A stretch of 64,000 bases of DNA from Gloeopeniophorella convolvens (GCA_022496205.1 WTXD01000021.1:310001-374000), one strand, 5' to 3'. Positions 21,132 through 33,190 are shown, numbered from the stretch's first letter. Numbers and translations: made by a program. Notes: generated by a model from the letters alone, not told the origin.

Positions 21132-23196
21132 TCTTTCTGCTATCACTAATTTGCGTTGTCCGCCGCACCCAACGTCCAGTTCCTAATCAGTCGCTGTCGC
21201 ACATGTATCATAGCATTTGCATACCTTTGTCCCACTGTACCATGCACTTCTAGTCTCTGATCTGTACCCAAACTTCGACTCGGGTTGTCTTTCTCTCACG
21301 CATCCCTCGATAGGGTGGGAATGGGCTGGTGGCGACACTGACAGCTGATCCGATGCCCCTTCTCGTGAAACGCTTCTGAGCCGAAGTCTGCGATAGTCTG
21401 GGAGCATAGGACTGGTCCACGAGATTATACGATGTTACTGGTTCTTGGTCGCAGCGTGGCGACTTGGCGTGTCGCCGATGTCATATAAAAATGTCGGATC
21501 CTAGAGTGTGCCTAGAAATTGCCCCGGCGACATCCCCGCTTCCTCCATCGTGTATCCCAACCCCAGCTTGAAGTGATAAACTCACTGTGATATTGCGACT
21601 TCAACGGGGCATCTAGGTTTTCGTAACGACATGACAATTCGAAAGCGGCCGTGCGTCTACACGATGCCTTTGATCCCGCCATGTCGAGGGTATTCGTCTT
21701 GGATGCATGTGAGTCTGTCGATAATGTGACGAGGGAGCTGAAAGACGAAGGTGCCCATAGAGTATTAGTATGGGGAAAAGAGTCGAGCAGTTAACGAGCC
21801 GGTCATGAAAGGCCGCAAGGCTGTTCACCACTCCCCCACGAACAGTTGGCGAAGCTATCGACTTTCGAAGTCCGTCGACCCGAGCTCGCTGGGCTCAGCT
21901 GAGCTCTGGCGCCAACCAACTGCAGGCCCGCTCTGCCAGCACCTCCGGTGGGCCTTCGCAAGCGTCTACCAAGCCCCCGACCACATGCTGACCCGTGATA
22001 TACCCGTGCGCCTCGTGCAGCGCAAATCAGCTCCTTGTGCTCTGTTATGCAGGACGGACAGCGACGCACATTCTCCCCGCTTCTCCCCCCCGTTCGGGAT
22101 TGCGAAGGATTACGAACATCGGGGTACTAAGAATCCCAAACCAATCCCAGTGGGTAATCAGTCCGTGTGTACACGCGCACAAACTCGTGCAAATTTGAAG
22201 CTGACGCCTCCTGACAGCGGCTCTGGGAATCGAAACTGAGCTACCATCTCCCTTGAGCCACGCTTTCCTATTGAGCTGTGCCATTCAGTGTTACTACACT
22301 GTGCATCTACAAGTTGGCCTGTGCCTGTATTGGTTCATGAGGCCGATGCGGTTCGACGCGGTTCCATGTCATGCTACTCTACTCGCCGGCGCTTCTTTTG
22401 GAAACCCCATGGTCCCGGGTAACACCCAGGCTTCCGAACTTCGACCTGTCGCCAACAAGATAAGGGTTTTATTGCCACTCGCGCATGCTGCCCCTCAGTT
22501 CTCAATCCTAAAGCGGACTTGTATCCCGGTGACAACTTTCCTGGCCGTTCCGACTTTGGGCCTAGTGGCGTTTACTTTGACGACCGACATTAGTAGGGCC
22601 GATGGAACACTGACGGGCCGGCCATCAACAACCTGCGATGGAAATCTGCTACGATGGATCGTGACTGTACGGTGCTACTCTCCATTCCGGAAGAATTCCT
22701 GCCTTGCGTCCACTGTTCGTCTGGTTCCTACGAATGTTGCTTCCGGAGTACATCTCCTACGTATCATGCGGCTGGCTAGGTTCGTTCCCCGCCTGCGGTA
22801 CTTGCGAAATCGAGGTCAATGACGCCACCTTTGCTCCAACATCGCGACCATCTGATTCAATACATTCCGCACGAGATGAATTATCGCCCATTGTCTTCGC
22901 GGTTCTTCAACGCATGCAAGCAACATGGTCTATCATGCTTATATTATATTGCTCTTTCCTGAATTGGTGCGGACAAGCCGCGTGCAAGGAGAGGGATAGC
23001 ATGTCGACCGCGCGGATCAGCAATCACCTTCTCCCCGTCTGGAAATGCGGGGGTGAACTCGCGGATCGGGGCCGCCTGCTTCCATGCGGCAGGAGGGCGC
23101 CTCACGGTTTGGAACCATGCAGCAACTCGAAACAGCACACGCGCTGCAATCTACACTCTTCACAGCGTCCGAGCTTCAGCAGCGTTGCCGTCGAGA
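21132..23196. other. Gene-poor interval between MSH2 and the aspartic protease
   Basis: About 2.1 kb without a supportable gene. A 189-codon plus-strand frame (22253-22822) and neighbouring frames near 22600-22900 have uneven codon use, stops and no recognised domain. This may be degenerate coding sequence or simply chance. No tRNA with a paired cloverleaf was found. Confidence 0.35.
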
Positions 23197-23203
23197 TATA
23201 AAA
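23197..23203 (+). promoter_or_regulatory. TATA box of the aspartic protease gene
   Basis: TATAAAA lies 94 bp before the ATG at 23291, in an otherwise GC-rich leader. This is a normal spacing for a strongly expressed secreted fungal enzyme. Confidence 0.6.
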
Positions 23204-23290
23204 GCCTCAGGACGATGTCGACAATCCTCAGAGTCTTCCTCTTGTGATTCTCTAGCTAGCAGCTTCTCCAGCTCGTCTTTGTTCGTCGAC

Positions 23291-24812
23291 ATGTACTTCT
23301 CTCCCGCCTTCGTCCTCGCTGCCCTCCCCTTCCTCGCCGCGGCCATGCCGGTGGCTGAGCCCGCTTCCCAGGGCGTCGCCATCCCCATTGCCAAGCGTGG
23401 CGGCTTCCGCAGCGGCGTTGTCGACACCTCCAAGCTCCAGAGCCGTGTCCGCAACTCTGTCGCGTGAGTTCTCCTCTGCTTCTGGGTCCCCACTGCGAGT
23501 TGACCATCCCTCTCGCTACCAGTAAGATCGCGCGGGGTTTCGACAACTACGAGAAGAACACTGGCAAGACTCACCGTCTTGCTTCGAGCATCAAGAAGTC
23601 GACGGAGAAGCGCGCCACTGCTGGCAGCATTCCGCTCACAGACGACGACGCCCAGCTCTGGTACGGCAGCATCTCGGTCGGCACGCCCGCCTCCACCTAC
23701 ACCGGTACGTTCTCAATGCCTGGGGGCTTGAGCAGCAGATTGACGCTGCAACGCTGCAGTCGACTTCGACACCGGCTCCAGCGACCTCTTCCTCCCCGGC
23801 TCCAGCTGCGGCTCCACCTGCTCTGGTCACAAGAAGTATAACCCGAGCTCCAGCTCGACTGCCAAGGATCTCAGGAAGAAGTTCTCTCTTGCTTACGGTG
23901 ACGGCTCCACCGTCAGCGGCGAGCAGTACAGCGACACTGTCACCCTTGCTGGTTTTACTGTACGTTTTCGTCACCTCGTTCAGACACCAGCATTCTCACC
24001 ATGCTTTCCAGGCCAAGTCCCAGACCCTCGGTGCTGCCACTCAGTACTCTGAGGGCTTCGAGAGCGACGACTTCCCGGCCGATGGCCTGTTGGGCTTGGC
24101 CTTTGAGTCCATCTCAAGTTACAAGGCCTCCCCGCCCTTCCAGTCTCTGATCTCTCAGGGTGCCGTGAACTCCCCCATCTTCGGTTTCAAGTTCGCTACC
24201 TCTGGCTCCGAGCTTTTCCTCGGCGGCACGAACAGCGACCTCTACACGGGTAGCTTCACCTGGGTCGACCTCGATGATGAGGTCAGTTATTCTGGGTTCG
24301 GAACACGCGCAGCCGCTGACATGCACATCCTTGTATCTAGGGCTACTGGCAGGCGTCCTTCGAGAGCATCGCAGTCAACGGCAAGACCGTCGTCCGCGAA
24401 ACCGAGACGATCTTCGACACCGGTACCACCCAGATCGTCGGTGACCCCACGGGCATCTCCGCCCTCTACAAGAGCATCCCCGGCGCCAAGTCTGCTCCCC
24501 AGTTCGGCGACGGTATCTACACCATTCCCTGCACCTTCAACACCCCCATCTCTGTCACCGTGGGTGGCAAGGCTGTCAGCATCTCCCCGTCGGCCTTCAA
24601 TCTGGGCCCGACCTCCGAGGGCTCTAGCGTCTGCGTCGGTGGTGCCGCCGCTGACTCGACTCTCGACGGTCGTAAGTACTTCTTTGCCCGACATCGCGCT
24701 GGACAGGGCTGACCACCGAACAGTCTGGATCCTCGGCGATGTCTACCTCTCCAACGTCTACACCGCCTGGGATGTCGGCAACGACCGCTTTGGCTTCGCC
24801 ACCCTTGCCTAA
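23291..24812 (+). CDS. Secreted pepsin-like aspartic protease (family A1)
   Basis: A signal peptide (MYFSPAFVLAALPFLAAAM) is followed by a propeptide with a likely kexin-type site (KSTEKR|AT). The mature enzyme begins near IPLTDDDAQLWYGSISVGTP. The two catalytic aspartates are in VDFDTGSSDLF and IFDTGTTQIV. The flap Tyr lies in LAYGDGSTVSGEQYSD. Both lobes are present, with DGLLGLAFESIS and the C-terminal LWILGDVYLSNVYTAWD plus FGFATLA. Introns interrupt at about 23464-23522, 23706-23758, 23959-24011, 24281-24340 and 24674-24722. Length of roughly 410 residues is typical for polyporopepsin-type fungal A1 proteases. It is expected to be extracellular and acid-active, cleaving between hydrophobic residues. 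A clear TATA box lies upstream. Confidence 0.93.
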
Positions 24813-24987
24813 GCGATGGGTCTTACTCACGAAAAAGAAATCATGACTGCACGACGCACAATTGTTTATTTGTATTCAAATGGTTGGTCTTGTGGATAGT
24901 GATTTGGAGACTGGGGTATACCATTGTTGTTTGTAAACGCCGAATGAAGAGAATTTTTTATGGTCTGTAGAGCTCCGCAGTAACATC

Positions 24988-26008
24988 TCATGCAAGCCGG
25001 GTGGCAATCATCATCTTCTCGAAGTCGGAGAGGCTCATCGACTTGTCGGGTGAAGTGGAAAAGGTATCGAGCATCTCGGTCATCTACTATATTGTCAAAC
25101 TAATTGCTGCAGAACCCGAAGAAACACGGACGCACCTCTTCTGCCTTTATCTTCTCCTTCAACGCAGTCACAGCTGTGTTCAACTCGCGCACGCCGATGC
25201 GTCTGCGCTTGGCCACCTCCTCTGGTACTCCAGGAAAGAAGAGCAAGAACGCTCGTAGGCACTCCTGTTTCTGCCGGGAAGTAATCTCAGAGCTGTCAAT
25301 AGGTGAGGGTGATTCACGCGGTGAGAATTTTGGCCGCGTTTTTGGCTTGGACATAGAGGCAGAGGACTTGCGTGTCCGCTTCTGCGGTTTAGCAGCCTCG
25401 GTGTATTCGTCTGAGGAGCCGGCAGAGGACTCTTCCAGTTCTAATAATTCGCGGTCGGAAGCTTCAGCAGCCTCGTCCGAGTCGTTGACATCCGCGCCGC
25501 TGCCTTCTCCGGTATCTTCGTCACCACTGACATCCATCAAGGCGGCGCACACGGCTCGCCAGTCCCTCAAACTGACGCGCCCTTCGGCCGCGTCGTCCCC
25601 GTCGTCTCTCGTGGTGGCACCGCGCCGGCGGCTGGAAGAGTCACCTCCCCAGCCCGTCGCAGCGTTGCGTAAGACAGCAAGGATCTCCTCATCGTCAGGT
25701 GGGAGGTCGAGGAGCTGGAGGGCGTAAGGGATGCACGAAAGTGGGATATGAGTGGCTTGCTCGTCGCCGTCTGGTTCCACCTCATCTATCGCGGCTGGAG
25801 GAGACGGAGGCAAGAAACCGCCTCCCATGGCCTGATCATCATCGAGGAGGAAGCCTCCCGCCATGGGGGGGTCATTTGCAGACGTGCTAGGCTTTGCAAG
25901 AGTGTTTGAGTGTTGCTGGTCAGACGGTAAGGCCTTGAAGAATGCATTGTCAATCCGGCTCCGGGTTTTGAATGAAAGTGACAAGAAACTGGCATCATCC
26001 TCCGCCAT
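24988..26008 (-). CDS. Acidic protein with C-terminal EF-hand-like region
   Basis: Met at 26008 opens MAEDDASFLSLSFKTRSR. The first exon runs to about 25134 (ends ALKEKIKAEE). A short intron (GTGCGT...) then joins to a last exon starting MTEMLDTFST and ending MMIATRLA. The middle (residues about 120-240) is Ser/Asp/Glu-rich and disordered, with a basic patch (KPQKRTRKSSASMSKPKTRP). The C-terminal 80 residues look like paired helices: LRAFLLFFPGVPEE, RRIGVRELNTAVTALKEKIK and SLSDFEKMMIA. These resemble a degenerate calmodulin/centrin-type EF-hand pair, but without a canonical DxDxDG loop. An N-terminal helical pair (PLSCIPYALQLLDLPPDDEEILAVL) may be another EF-hand-like unit. Function unknown; calcium binding is doubtful. 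Confidence 0.7.
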
Positions 26009-26587
26009 TTCAATCGGGAGTTAGGAGAGTCTTTGGACAGGGATAATGGGTGTTGGAGTCTGAGCGAGCGGTAGCAGGGCCCGGCACCGCCGCGTCGGTG
26101 ACTCGGAGAACAAAGCTGCTCCGACTTCTCAAGGACCACAATATGTACAAGCTTGTGGCCATCGCCCGTCGCACTCGGGCGAACCATACCTTCGCAGATT
26201 GCTAGAACAAGCTCACTCAGAGCCTGTCTCTAGACTAGAGTCGTGTGCACCATAATTGAAATACGAGTGCGGGTAAAGTGCCAAAGTACTTCTCATTCCG
26301 AGCTCATCTGCGCAGGTAACAATGAAATGTGCGAGTTTACATGCTGCACATCTACCGGGTGTGCGTCCCTTCGACAAGACAAATCGATATGAATCTACAG
26401 CATATGAATGTCGCACGCGAGCAGCCTGCTGCCCCGCCCGTATACATGGCCAATGGGAGGCAACCAAGTGACGAGTTTCCAGCTGCAAGAGTGTGCTAGA
26501 TGAGGTGACCAGCTGTGCTCAAGGCAAGCTCGCCAACTCTACTTTTCGTGTGCGTTGGGAACGAGGTCGGCTACATGACTCTCGAGA
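26009..26587. other. Divergent intergenic region between EF-hand-like gene and NCL1
   Basis: About 0.6 kb separates two divergently transcribed genes and must contain both promoters. No TATA box or coding segment stands out. Confidence 0.4.
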
Positions 26588-29500
26588 ATGCGTAGGCAGG
26601 CGTAGGCTCGCGTACCGCGCCGCGCCGACGCCGACGGCCGTCGACAGAAGAGGAAGGTCACCTTCCCTTTGTGGGACATTTGATCTCGACGCAATTTACA
26701 GCCGGCGCTCATGACCCGGTCAAAGGTCTACCTCTACTGCATAGTCATCCGCCCTCGCTGACCAAGAGATTTCAAGGCACGCAGAGGTAATGCTGGTGGG
26801 CGTCGCGCTGCGCCAGTCGCCTCCAGGAGCACACCCGAGGGCGAGCACGACTCAGCCCAGCCGACGATTATCAATCCCGACGATGAGAAACGCGACGATC
26901 TGCTGCAGAAGGCAGATATGAAGAACGCCAAGCTCGAGGCGTACTATAGGAAGCAGATAGGCGTGGAGGACGACGAGTGGAACAGGTTGATGGACGTCTG
27001 CAGAGAACCCCTTCCATCGACCTTTCGAATTTCGGGAAGCCGCAAGTGCGTCTGTCTTCGCTTTCTGTTTACAGGGGGACTTACCATCCGAGCGATGCAG
27101 AACTGCTGCAGTCTTGACATCGGTGATGGAGAAGACATACATCCCGCATCTCTCTGGCGTCGAGTTCGATGGAGAGCCTGTCCCTCCGCCCATACCGCTT
27201 CCATGGTGAGCCCGAGTACACACTCAAATCGCTTCCTGTGTCGACCCATTTCGGGTGAGGTATCCCAAAGGTCTCGCATGGCAGCTCAACGTGCCCAAAA
27301 AAGTTCTGCGCAAGTCTCCCGAATTCAAAAAGTTCCACTCATTCTTGGTATTTGAGACCGAGGTGGTGCGTGGGACTCTGGATGGGCTCAACCTTTGCGC
27401 TCAAGTGCGTGCGTATAGGGCAATATTACCCGCCAGGAAGCTGTGTCTATGCTTCCTCCACTTTTCCTCGACGTCGAGCCTCACCACAAGGTCCTCGACA
27501 TGTGCGCGGCGCCGGGATCGAAAGTGCGTACTTTGCATATGGACCGCGGCACACTCATTGAAAAAAATGCTGCCCAGACATCCCAACTCCTCGAATCATT
27601 ACACTCCTCTCCCTCACTCCTCGAATCCTGCATCCCTCCTGGCCTACTGGTCGCGAACGACAGCGACTACAAGCGCACGCACCTGCTCATCCACCAGTCA
27701 GCCCGGCTCCCTAGTCCAGCGTTCATGGTCACCAACGTTGATGCATCGATCTTCCCAACGCTCTCCCTTCCACCAGAGTTTGCAGCCGATGCGTCCCGTT
27801 CGACGGCGCTGCACTTTGACCGCATTTTGTGTGACGTGCCGTGCAGCGGGGATGGCACGATTCGCAAGAACGTCGGGATCTGGAAGAAATGGAGCCCCAT
27901 GGATGGCAATGGCCTGCACGGGTACGTTTCTCTCGGCATACGTCTGCTAGGCATGCGCATGACCTGCGCGCAGGCTCCAGCTCCGCATCTTGCAGCGTGC
28001 CATGAAGATGCTGCATCATGATGGCAAGATCGTATACTCGACGTGTTCGCTCAACCCCGTGGAAAACGAAGCCGTGGTCGCAGAGGCGCTGCGAACGGCC
28101 CCTGGTATGACCGATTGCTTCTCGACGGGTATCAATGCTGATGGATTTAGGATTCGAGCTGGTCGACGTGTCCGACTCAATGCCATCACTCGTTCGGCGG
28201 CCAGGCCTCACAAAGTGGCTGCCAACTGCCACCCGCGACTTGGAGTTCTTCGATACCTACGACGAATACATTGCGTCGCTCCCTGGCGGTAAGGGCACCG
28301 CCCGTCTCATTCGGAGCCACTGGCCGCCAACAGAGGATCTGGGCTTGGAGCGTTGGTACGCGCCTCGGCTCCGTTACTTTTTCTAAACTAATTACAATGT
28401 TTAGTATGCGCATATATCCACACCTTCAAGACACAGGTGGTTTCTTCGTTGCAGTGTTGCGACGCAAGCCATCAACGAAGGCACAAAAGTGCGATATCTC
28501 TGACTTTGTGCTCAAAGTACGCTGACCCTGCGCGCCGCAGAGAAGGAAAGCGTGTCGCTGAGGAGGTGCCAGATGAACCCGAGCTCAAGAAGCCCCGCAT
28601 AGATGGCGACGCGGAAGACGTGCAGATGGTGTCTCCCGTAGACTATACCGCGGCCGAACGTACGTCCCATCTAACGATGCACCCTCGATCTCTCAACAAG
28701 TCCACCAGCCATCGAAGAGGAGCCCGCAGCCGACCCTCCAGCCCCCGCCGAAGCATCAGCCTCTGCTCTAAAGGCACAGGAGAAGCTGGAGCAGCCCCAA
28801 AGACAAAAGAAACGATCCGCGGGCGACAGCGGCTTCAAAGAGATGCCCTACACCTTCGTCTCCCCGAGCGACCCCATCGTCGAGAACTGCATGTAAGCCT
28901 CTGCCGCCTCTCGCCCACCCGCGCGTCCTCACGCCCTGCCCCGCAGCCGCCAGCTCTCCCTGACGCCCACCTTCCCCGCGACGAACCTGCTGGTACGCAA
29001 CCCCGCCGGCGAGCCCGCGCGCTCGCTCTACCTCACGAACGACCTCGTGCGCGCGGTGCTGAGCGCGAACGACTTCCGGCGCGTGCGGGTGATGACCGCG
29101 GGCACGAAGATCTTCACGCGGCAGGAGGGCGGCTTCGGGCGCAAGGCCGCCGACACCAACGCCGACGACAGGACGGAGGCCAGGGCGCCACTGTTCCGCC
29201 TGCTGAGTGAGGGCCTGCCTGTCGTGCTGCCGTACCTCCGCCCCGAGAGCATCGTCGACACGGACGTACGTGCGCTCCGCCAGTTGCTGGAAGCATACTA
29301 CCCGCTGCTGGCCGCGTTCGACGCGGCGTTCCTGCGCGACGTCGGCGCGAAGTGTGCGTGCCGATCTTCGTTTCTATTTTCGCGCTGTCTGGCTGTCGCT
29401 GACTGGCGGCGTGGATGCAGCCGCGGGGAGCCACGTCGTCCGGTTCAGGGCTGGCGAGTTCGAGGGCGCTACGTATGCCACGCCCACCCCCCAACCTTAC

Positions 29501-29928
29501 TCTGTTCCGATTCCCTGACGCGCACTCCCAAAATAGCCTCACGCACGACCTCGTGCTGCCCATCTGGAAATCCGCGTCGTCCATCTCGCTCATGATCGAC
29601 AAAAAGGCCAAGAGGTGCGCGCGCGGTCATATTCATAGCACTGCGCCGTGTGCCACGAGGGAGTGCTGACTCACGTTCCTGTGACAGCGCACTGAGCCTG
29701 CGTGTGTTTGGTGAGGACCTGACCGTCGCTGGCCGCGAGGCCGCGGAGAAGCAGAAGGGCAGGAAACCGAGAGGCGGCGACGCGCTTGCTGCGGCAGGGG
29801 CTGATACTGGTGATGGTGCTGCGGTGGTGGATACGACTGGCACGCCCGTTCCCGAGCCATCGGAAGGTGCTGTCGGGTTTGATGCAGATGACGCGACGAT
29901 AAAAGAGGAAGAAGTGCCTTTGGCGTAA
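26588..29928 (+). CDS. NCL1: tRNA (cytosine-5) methyltransferase Trm4/Ncl1 (NSUN2 family)
   Basis: The spliced product matches the NOL1/NOP2/Sun family: KNAKLEAYYRKQ, then PYPKGLAWQLNVPKK-like sequence at about 27250, and SAM-binding LDMCAAPGSK from 27499. Motif IV is DVPCSGDGTIRKN (release Cys) and motif VI is YSTCSLNPVENEAVV (nucleophile Cys). The Trm4-specific C-terminal part includes YTFVSPSDPIVENC, FPATNLLVRNPAGEP and RVMTAGTKIF. At least nine introns are present. The enzyme methylates C5 of cytosines in several tRNAs in the nucleus. The start is uncertain: coding is secure from about 26767 (DFKARRGNAGG), and a short first exon at 26588 (ATG CGT AGG CAG GC|GTAGGC) is in phase. The ATG at 26711 cannot be spliced in phase by a simple model. 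A Gly/Lys-rich, acidic tail follows the catalytic part. Confidence 0.9.
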
Positions 29929-30169
29929 AACAAATGTAGCTTGGAACTGCGCCGCAGCTGTAGTACTGATCGCAGAAGACGATAGTTTGAGTGGTACGCG
30001 CGTGACCAGCCCAGAGCGGATTAAAAGTATACAAAGAGCTGAACAATCCATTCACAAACACTAGAGATTAGAACATAGCTGTCGTACAGGTCCACGACCA
30101 CAGAGGGTATCCCACAACGCGACGCGAACGCCCTCGCGGTGCACGTATTCCCCTTTCGAGATTCGAGCT

Positions 30170-30781
30170 TCAACGCCCGACGGCCGTCGCGCCGTAGCCC
30201 TGCTGCTGATAGGGCGCCTGCACGGGGACTTGGTGGCCGGCGGGGCCACCGTGGAAGTTGCCGTTCCCGAGATCTGGAGCCGCAGATGGAGCTGGTGAGC
30301 GGAGCACAGACAGTCGCGACGATCAGCACGTACAGGTGTATCCGCCGTGGCCGTAGAGCTCCTCGGCCTTCATGCGGCGGTAGATCAGCCAGAACGCGTG
30401 CTACGAACAGAGCCAGTCAGTTGCAGCGCGTGGCGGGGCGCGCGGAGGGCAATCAATGACGCACGATGTGGCCGGGTAGGTAGCCAAGGCTGCGATACGA
30501 GGGCGGTACTGTCAGCGACTAATGCGCGACACGGGCGTGCGGACATAACCCACATAGTAAGACAGATGTTGATGAGGAGGTCACAGCTGCAGCCCGTGAT
30601 AAAGGCGGCCGCGGCTGGCGGAAAGATGATGGCAACCTGCAAACAACGACACGGTGAGCGGTGCTGGCGACGACGCGTGCTCGGCGGGGGCCTTGCGCAC
30701 CAGAATGAGGCAGACGTCTGAACCGCGGATAGGCATGGTTTGGTGTTGAGGGAAAGCAGGGTTAGCTAGTGGAGCAGACAT
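30170..30781 (-). CDS. Pmp3/SNA-type small membrane proteolipid
   Basis: Met at 30781 begins MSAPLANPAFPQHQTMPIRG. Splicing out an intron (GTGCGC...TTTGCAG, about 30636-30698) joins DVCLIL to VAIIFPPAAAAFITGCSC. The family signature then continues: CDLLINICLTM, after a second intron LGYLPGHIHAFWLIYRRMK. This is the UPF0057/Pmp3 pattern: two short membrane helices with ILxxFPP, GCxxDLLINICLTxLGYxPGHIHAF. The C-terminal tail, of about 45 residues, is Gly/Gln/Tyr-rich (APYQQQGYGATAVGR), as in the longer yeast Sna2/Sna3-type members. Yeast Pmp3 affects plasma-membrane potential and salt tolerance; Sna3 is a vacuolar cargo and Rsp5 adaptor. Which role applies here is not decided by the sequence. 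Confidence 0.85.
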
Positions 30782-30953
30782 GGTGCTTTGAATATAAAGC
30801 AGGCCGCAGTTGTGCGCAGCGCCGAGCGGAGCAGCCCCGCAGCGTCACGCGTCAAGGATGACGTAACTCGAGTCAATGCAATTAAGTACAGCTCCATCGA
30901 CCCTAACAGGCCTAACCACTACCAGTGCGTAGATAATCCATGATACCCTATCC

Positions 30954-33190
30954 TCACAACAGATTCGCCTTTCTAAAATTCTGAGTAAATATTACTTCTC
31001 GTACTGTGCAGCGGGGTCCGGAGGGTCAGCAACACGTCTCGCAACGTTGTATGATAGCACGCACTCCGAGCCAGTACAATCGACGTCGAGTTGGAGTCGG
31101 TAGCGCAGGTGACGTGGACGTGGAGGTTCTGCTTGTTCTCTGGGTCTTGCTGGTAGATCGCAGAAAACTTTTCTTTCAAATCTGTCCGAGGCCATGTCAG
31201 GTTACAATCGCTAAGCCATGTCCCCTACCCACAGGTCAATATGCTCTCAGTATCGTTCGGGCGGTCCTTATACGACGTCACAAACTGCCGGAACTGGATG
31301 CCCGCCCGAAGCTTCGCGCCCAGCAGGTCGTATTTGTTGAGCAGCAGGATAAACGTCGCCCCCTTGAGCAGCTTGTGCGTGCACACCGTTTTCCACAGCA
31401 AGAACGAGTCCCACTGTGTCATGCAATGTCGTGAATACACGCCCTCGTGGCGTACAACTTGGCCAGAACCGCGCCACGCACCAGCCGGTTGACGCTGCGG
31501 TCCTCCGTTAACGTCTGGTTGAACGCCGAGACAGGCGCCAGGAATAGCAGCACGTTCACTGATTCAGCAAGCGTGCCTCGTCAGCGCATCGTGCCCGTGC
31601 CGTGGAACGGGAAAGACGCGCACCGTCGTCAAAATACGGGACCCACGCCGCTGGCGGCACCCAAGGTGCGCGGATGAGCGAAAGCGTGTCCTGCGAGCAA
31701 GAAGGACTGTGCACGTACCCCGCATGCCTCTGCTGCCCCCGACGTCGATGATGCTCCACATCTGCCCATGCTCGGTTGCTAGTGGGTTCACTGCGTTGAA
31801 GACCAGCTGACGCCACGCGCGGCAGAGCCATATACGCACCAGACATACCTATCTCCATTTTGAGCAAATGCTCCTCCACCCCAACCGTCTGTATTCGCGC
31901 CTTGAGGATGTCATCTGCGGCGAGCGCGCGCGTCCAAGTCAGTCACAGCGCGTCGCATGACCACGCCCAGATGAATGCGTAGTGAACGGACGTCACAGTA
32001 CCTGCCGATGGCGTGTACCCAGGCGCTGCGATCCGGTCCACCGCATCGAGGAAGCTGAGCGCCACGCATATTCAAACGCGCACACGAGGACGCGAGGGGG
32101 GGAGAGGGGGACACAAAATTAGCGCTGCGCGCCCGCAAACGTAAAAAAGCAAGCGTCGCGCGGCGCACGCACAATCCAGACTGAAACTCGAGCGCGACGC
32201 TCTGCTCCGCGAGGCTGACGCGCACCGCGGGGTGGTTCCACAGCGCGAGGATGTCCTCGCGGCACGCCTCGATGACGCGCCGCGCGTTCTGCACCTCGCC
32301 GTAGCCCTGCGAGTCGGCCTTGGACGCGCCCCCGCCGCGGCGGAAGAGCGCCTTCCAGCGCGAACCGGAGCGCACGCTCACCTCGAATGCGCGTTCGCTC
32401 GGCCGCGGCAGCATGCCGTGCGCCGCGCGCGGCGAGGCCTGCTCGGGCGAGATGAAGCGCGCGAGCGCCTCCTCGATGCTGCGCAGCGGCGAGAGGCGCA
32501 CGCGCAGGCGACGCAGGTCATCCGTGAGCCGCTGCAGCGGCACGAGCTGCGCGTCGGGCGGTGTGTCCGGGTTGGCCACGGCGGGCGAAGGGATGTGCGC
32601 GCGGGAGATGGTGTTGTTGGTGCTGCTGCTGCCACTCGCGGCGCTCGGGCTCGGCGCACTGCTGGTCTCGTCGAGGAGCGTGAGCAGGAAGGTGACCGAG
32701 CGCACGAGATTGAGGTCGATGACCGCGCGCCACGCCTCCGTCTCGGCGTGGAACGCGGCGGGCGTGTACTTGAGCTGGAAATTACGCAGGATCGTCGATT
32801 TGCCTGACTCGGCCTGGCCTGGGGGCGCACAGCGGTCAGCCGGGTTGCATGTGCATGGCGACGAGCAAGGTGAGACGTTGCGGGAGGAAAGGGGACGGTG
32901 GCGCGACGTGCTAAGGCCGCAGACGCACCGAGGAGGATGATTTTTACGTCCGGCCGACGCTTGCGGCGCTCTGTCCGGTCGAGCTCAATCTGCAGGTCGA
33001 TCTCGTCGTTTATGCGTTTCGCCTCGCGCTCGCGCTCGAGGCGCTCCTCGCGCTGCGCGGGGCTCTCGTTGGATATGTCTTCGGCAGGCGGCCACTGGGC
33101 GTCGAGATCCTCGAGATCGACCTGGGGCGTGGCGCCGGCGGCGGACGACTGCCTTGCGGATTTTGGAGGGGGGCGGGCGCGGGGTGGCAT
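30954..33190 (-). CDS. Divergent heterotrimeric G protein alpha subunit
   Basis: The gene starts MPPRARPPPKSARQSSA (Met at 33190) and, after a last intron of about 61 nt, ends VLARIREVIFTQNFRKANLL. G boxes: P-loop LLG(AG)QAESGKSTILRNFQL, split by an intron; switch I ARIQTVGVEEH with the conserved Arg and Thr; switch II DVGGSRGMR; NKYDLLG (NKxD); and TCATDSNS (TCAT). The helical domain is enlarged by a Ser/Pro/Arg-rich insert (about 30 residues after LLDETSSAPSPS, and again around RGGGASKADSQG). Total size is about 500 residues, against about 350 for canonical subunits. There is no N-terminal MGxxxS, so no myristoylation site; a charged EREREAKRINDEID helix precedes the P-loop. The usual catalytic Gln of DVGGQ is Ser. 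Agaricomycetes commonly carry such expanded, atypical G-alpha paralogues. Confidence 0.9.

Noticed and set aside
22204..22275. tRNA-like or SINE-like sequence on the minus strand (GGTAGCTCAG and TTCGATTCCC)
   Set aside because: The acceptor and T stems do not pair, and the A- and B-box-like parts are far too close. Likely coincidence.
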